Source: an uncultured Saprospiraceae bacterium
GTDB taxonomy: Bacteria; Bacteroidota; Bacteroidia; Chitinophagales; Saprospiraceae
Length of the DNA: 14,851 nucleotides
Assembly: GCA_937973565.1 (NCBI GenBank)
Contig: CALJKQ010000114.1
Span: 1 to 14,851, forward strand
Direction: 5' to 3'
The notes under the pieces are model-generated. The model did no database searches and had not been told where the DNA came from. It saw nothing but the letters and a program-made list of their open reading frames with translations. Position numbers and translations under genes: made by a program. Numbering within the stretch: the first letter of the stretch is position 1; each line of letters starts with the position of its first letter. Of this stretch, positions 12,536 through 14,851 are shown piece by piece.

Positions 12536-14365
12536 ATGTATGCTTCTCTACAACAAGCAGTCCGGGATCTGGAAAAGACAAACCAGCTCATCAGGATAAA
12601 AGAAAATATTTCAGGGTACCTCGAAGCTGCAGAAATCCATCGCAGGGTTTTTGAAAAAAACGGTCCGGCATTGCTTTTTGAAAAAATTGATAACAGTCCT
12701 TTTCAGGCAGTGTCCAATCTGTATGGAACCTTTGAAAGAACAAATTTTCTTTTCAGAAAAACTCTGCCAAAGGTCCAGGGTTTAATGGCACTTAAAGCCG
12801 ATCCACCCCGGGCATTTCGCAAGCCGTTGGAATCTATGTTGGTGGCGCCGCATGCGAGGTACGCTTTGCCCATGAAATCTTTATTCAAACCTCCGGTTGC
12901 ATTTGGTACAACAACCGTTAGCAAGCTGCCATTAATCCATTCCTGGCCAATGGATGGAGGTGCTTTCGTAACCATGCCTCAGGTATTCACCTTGCCACCT
13001 TTTACTACCAGTATAATGAAAAGCAATATTGGTATGTATCGTATTCAGCTCACAGGCAATGAATATGAAACGGACAAAGAAATTGGACTTCATTATCAGC
13101 TGCATAGGGGTATTGGCATTCATCATCAGCAATACAACCAAAGCGATGAACCATTCAAATGCAGCATCTTTGTGGGTGGGCCTCCTGCGCATGCATTTTC
13201 AGCCATAATGCCCATGCCTGAAAATATTACCGAAATGACGATGGCCGGTCTCCTGGCCGGTAGAAGATTTAGATACTGGAAAGATGATCAGGGCCACATT
13301 CTTTCTTCAGATGCTGATTTTGTCATTACCGGTACCATTCAAAAAGATTATAAAAAACCGGAAGGCCCATTTGGTGATCATTTGGGTTACTACAGTCTTA
13401 AACATGATTTTCCGGTGATGAAGGTAGACAGGGTTTATCATCGGAAAGATGCGCTTTGGCATTTTACGGTGGTTGGAAGACCTCCCCAGGAAGACTCCAG
13501 TTTTGGGTACCTTATCCACGAGATTGTCAAAGATCTCACACCACAGGAATTTCCCGGAGCTACATCCATCCATGCTGTCGATGCAGCAGGCGTGCATCCT
13601 CTTTTGCTTGCAACCGCAAAAGACAGGTACATGCCATTCAGAGAAAGAGTACCTGAAGAAATTCTCACCATAGCCCACAGGATCATCGGCAGCGGACAGA
13701 CCTCTTTGGCTAAATACCTCATCATAGCAGCAGATGAACCGGATGCCCCCATCCATGCCAAGGACATCAGCAACTTCTTTTCCCATGTCTTATCCCGTAT
13801 AGACTGGAGACGTGACCTTCATTTTCAAACCAAAACCACCATCGATACCCTGGATTATTCAGGAAGTGGATGGAATGCAGGCTCTAAATTGATCATGGCC
13901 TGCAGAGGTCCGGTTGTAAGAAATCTAAGCACTTCTCTTCCCCAAATGCCTTCAATGAACTGGGTTCAGGACGCTAAAGTGGCCATACCGGGGGTGCTGG
14001 CTCTAACAGTATCAAAATGGAGCAATTACGAAGATGCCACCGGGGAAATCGAAAGGTTTACAAGTGTCTTCCTTAATGCAGACCTGAAAGGATTTCCATT
14101 GGTGGTATTGTGTGATGACGCCTCCTTTGTAAGTCAAACCCTCAACAACTTTTTATGGGTAACGTTTACCAGATCTAACCCTGCTACAGACATTTATGGT
14201 TTTGAATCATATGTCCAGGATAAGCACTGGGCATGCAAAGGTCCACTCATCATTGATGCCAGAATAAAAAGTCACCATGCCCCGGTTTTGGAAGAAGATC
14301 AAAAAGTCAAGGAAAAAGTCGATCCATATTTCAGGAAGGGGGGATCACTTTATAAGTTCGTTTAG
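12536..14365 (+). CDS. UbiD-family prFMN-dependent decarboxylase, possibly MqnL-type
   Basis: A 609-residue UbiD-family protein. Family landmarks are YASLQQAVRDLEKTNQLIRI at the N-terminus, GPALLFEKI (43-51), SIFVGGPPAHAFSAIMPMPE, GPFGDHLGYYS and ATAKDRYMPF. UbiD enzymes use prenylated FMN for reversible decarboxylation of aromatic or unsaturated acids. UbiD-type decarboxylases of about 600 residues also act in the futalosine menaquinone pathway (removing the naphthoate carboxyl), and the presence of mqnA in the window makes that the leading candidate. No UbiX-like flavin prenyltransferase is nearby. I chose ATG 12536, where homology-like sequence begins; an upstream in-frame GTG at 12473 would overlap the M16 gene and add a tail without family features. 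It follows the M16 gene by 34 bp and may share its promoter. Confidence 0.83.
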   Translation: MYASLQQAVRDLEKTNQLIRIKENISGYLEAAEIHRRVFEKNGPALLFEKIDNSPFQAVSNLYGTFERTNFLFRKTLPKVQGLMALKADPPRAFRKPLESMLVAPHARYALPMKSLFKPPVAFGTTTVSKLPLIHSWPMDGGAFVTMPQVFTLPPFTTSIMKSNIGMYRIQLTGNEYETDKEIGLHYQLHRGIGIHHQQYNQSDEPFKCSIFVGGPPAHAFSAIMPMPENITEMTMAGLLAGRRFRYWKDDQGHILSSDADFVITGTIQKDYKKPEGPFGDHLGYYSLKHDFPVMKVDRVYHRKDALWHFTVVGRPPQEDSSFGYLIHEIVKDLTPQEFPGATSIHAVDAAGVHPLLLATAKDRYMPFRERVPEEILTIAHRIIGSGQTSLAKYLIIAADEPDAPIHAKDISNFFSHVLSRIDWRRDLHFQTKTTIDTLDYSGSGWNAGSKLIMACRGPVVRNLSTSLPQMPSMNWVQDAKVAIPGVLALTVSKWSNYEDATGEIERFTSVFLNADLKGFPLVVLCDDASFVSQTLNNFLWVTFTRSNPATDIYGFESYVQDKHWACKGPLIIDARIKSHHAPVLEEDQKVKEKVDPYFRKGGSLYKFV

Positions 14366-14387
14366 TAACCAACTAAAGATTATCACC

Positions 14388-14579
14388 ATGAAAAATCTGC
14401 TCGCGGCTTGTCTTCTGTGTGTTTCAATGGCAATGTTGGGCCAACAATTTTCTGTTCGATTCTATGGCAGCTGACCATCCGATATAGACAGAATTAAAAT
14501 TCCTATAGATAATCCTCACAAGCCTGTTGATATTGGCTTTGATTTTACCATAGAATTTTGGATGAAAGAACAAGAATGA
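14388..14579 (+). pseudogene. Broken secreted LamG-type protein gene, N-terminal remnant
   Basis: ATG 14388 opens a clear signal peptide (MKNLLAACLLCVSMAMLGQQ), then FSVRFYGS, then an in-frame TGA at 14472-14474. Reading straight through in the same frame continues PSDIDRIKIPIDNP and then DIGFDFTIEFWMKEQE before a second stop at 14577-14579. The 'DIDR(I/V)KIPID ... DFTIEFWMK' pattern is typical of the start of a LamG/concanavalin-like domain in secreted Bacteroidota proteins. The frame is therefore conserved across one stop, as after a single-base GGA-to-TGA change, and the gene is cut off where a minus-strand coding sequence begins. Only about 60 codons of a normally much longer gene remain. 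It starts 22 bp after the UbiD-family gene. A sequencing error at the TGA is an alternative. Confidence 0.6.
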
Positions 14580-14850
14580 CCCAGTCATTATGCCCATTTT
14601 TATCGCGTTTCGAGGCGAACATCTTCTTGTTGACTCGAGATACCGAGACTGAAATTGCATCTACGTTGTCATCCAAACGGTACTTATCGCTGGTGTACGC
14701 TAAATACTCAAGCTCTGTCAGCTTTTGACGAGACAAAAGACCATGCTTCATAATTCCAGACAAATTAGCGATCTGCGTAAAATGAAAAAGGTAACAAACC
14801 TCTCGGGCTTCCGCAATTGATCGAATGTTGACTAGATAGTTACTACTCAT
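14545..14850 (-). pseudogene. darT: Truncated DarT-like ssDNA ADP-ribosyltransferase toxin
   Basis: The 101-residue reading frame resembles the N-terminal half of DarT (DUF4433), the toxin that ADP-ribosylates thymidine in single-stranded DNA. Visible landmarks are YLFHFTQIANLSGIMKHGLL (residues 20-39, including H23 of the NAD-binding H-x-T), YLAYTSDKYRLDDNVDAISVSVS (49-71) and DWVILVLSSKILW (89-101). Intact DarT proteins are about 200 residues and carry the catalytic glutamate in the missing C-terminal half, so this fragment should be inactive. The antitoxin gene darG normally follows darT; downstream here is only the LamG remnant and the UbiD-family gene. The start ATG (complement of 14848-14850) is 1 base from the window edge and the N-terminus looks complete, but any upstream context is unseen. 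Loss by recombination and a chimeric assembly are both possible. Confidence 0.62.
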
Positions 14851-14851
14851 T

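Noticed and set aside
13307..13786. Open frame of 159 codons on the minus strand inside the UbiD-family gene
   Set aside because: Fully antisense to conserved UbiD-family motifs; cysteine- and histidine-rich composition looks like a reverse-frame artefact.
14388..14474. A genuine 28-residue secreted peptide gene
   Set aside because: The frame continues past the stop into residues typical of a LamG-domain leader, so a broken larger gene is a better explanation.
1..14851. tRNA, rRNA, riboswitch, insertion sequence or phage attachment site
   Set aside because: I saw no tRNA-like cloverleaf, rRNA sequence, transposase reading frame, terminal inverted repeats or target duplication; subtle structured RNAs could be missed by eye.

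Overview
The window looks like a chromosomal segment of a Bacteroidota member, possibly close to Saprospiria or Chitinophagia. Four things suggest this: a sphingolipid gene set, a futalosine-type menaquinone gene (mqnA), AT-rich intergenic DNA with Bacteroidota-type promoter elements (TTG/TTTG about 16-20 nt upstream of TAnnTTTG-like boxes), and a remnant of a secreted LamG-type protein. This placement is inference; no rRNA or other taxonomic marker is present.

Layout. The left edge carries a minus-strand pair: mqnA (chorismate dehydratase) followed by the first 46 codons of a mtgA-like peptidoglycan transglycosylase. A divergent intergenic region of about 200 bp with a 14-bp palindrome separates them from the main feature, a tightly packed run of ten plus-strand genes (1111-9809). 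In order these are a CDP-alcohol phosphatidyltransferase (probable phosphatidylinositol-phosphate synthase), an unrecognised 171-residue protein (possibly DUF4833), a PAP2/Aur1-like membrane enzyme (probable inositol phosphorylceramide synthase), serine palmitoyltransferase, a GNAT-fold probable ceramide synthase, an NAD(P)-dependent ceramide reductase-like SDR, myo-inositol-1-phosphate synthase, a PgpA-like phosphatase, a GtrA-like membrane protein and a diacylglycerol/sphingoid kinase-family protein. A strong intrinsic-terminator-like hairpin splits this run after the seventh gene.

Together these genes could form almost a complete route to an inositol phosphosphingolipid. Serine plus acyl-CoA gives 3-ketosphinganine, then 3-keto-ceramide, then ceramide. 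Glucose-6-phosphate gives inositol-1-phosphate, then phosphatidylinositol-phosphate, then phosphatidylinositol. The Aur1-like enzyme would join the branches, releasing diacylglycerol that the terminal kinase could recycle to phosphatidate. CDP-diacylglycerol synthase is the obvious missing step. The functional assignments rest on motifs and neighbourhood, not experiment.

Right of the lipid locus is a minus-strand PA0069-type radical SAM protein with a C-terminal QLELF motif (beta-clamp-like) and a promoter embedded in TTGTC/GACAA repeats. It is followed by a plus-strand M16 peptidase-family protein that lacks the zinc motif and by a UbiD-family decarboxylase that may serve the same futalosine pathway as mqnA. 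The right end is scrambled: a LamG-type secreted-protein gene with an in-frame stop, truncated where it meets the cut end of a minus-strand DarT-like ADP-ribosyltransferase toxin gene. The two remnants overlap in a short stretch that looks like a recombination or assembly junction.
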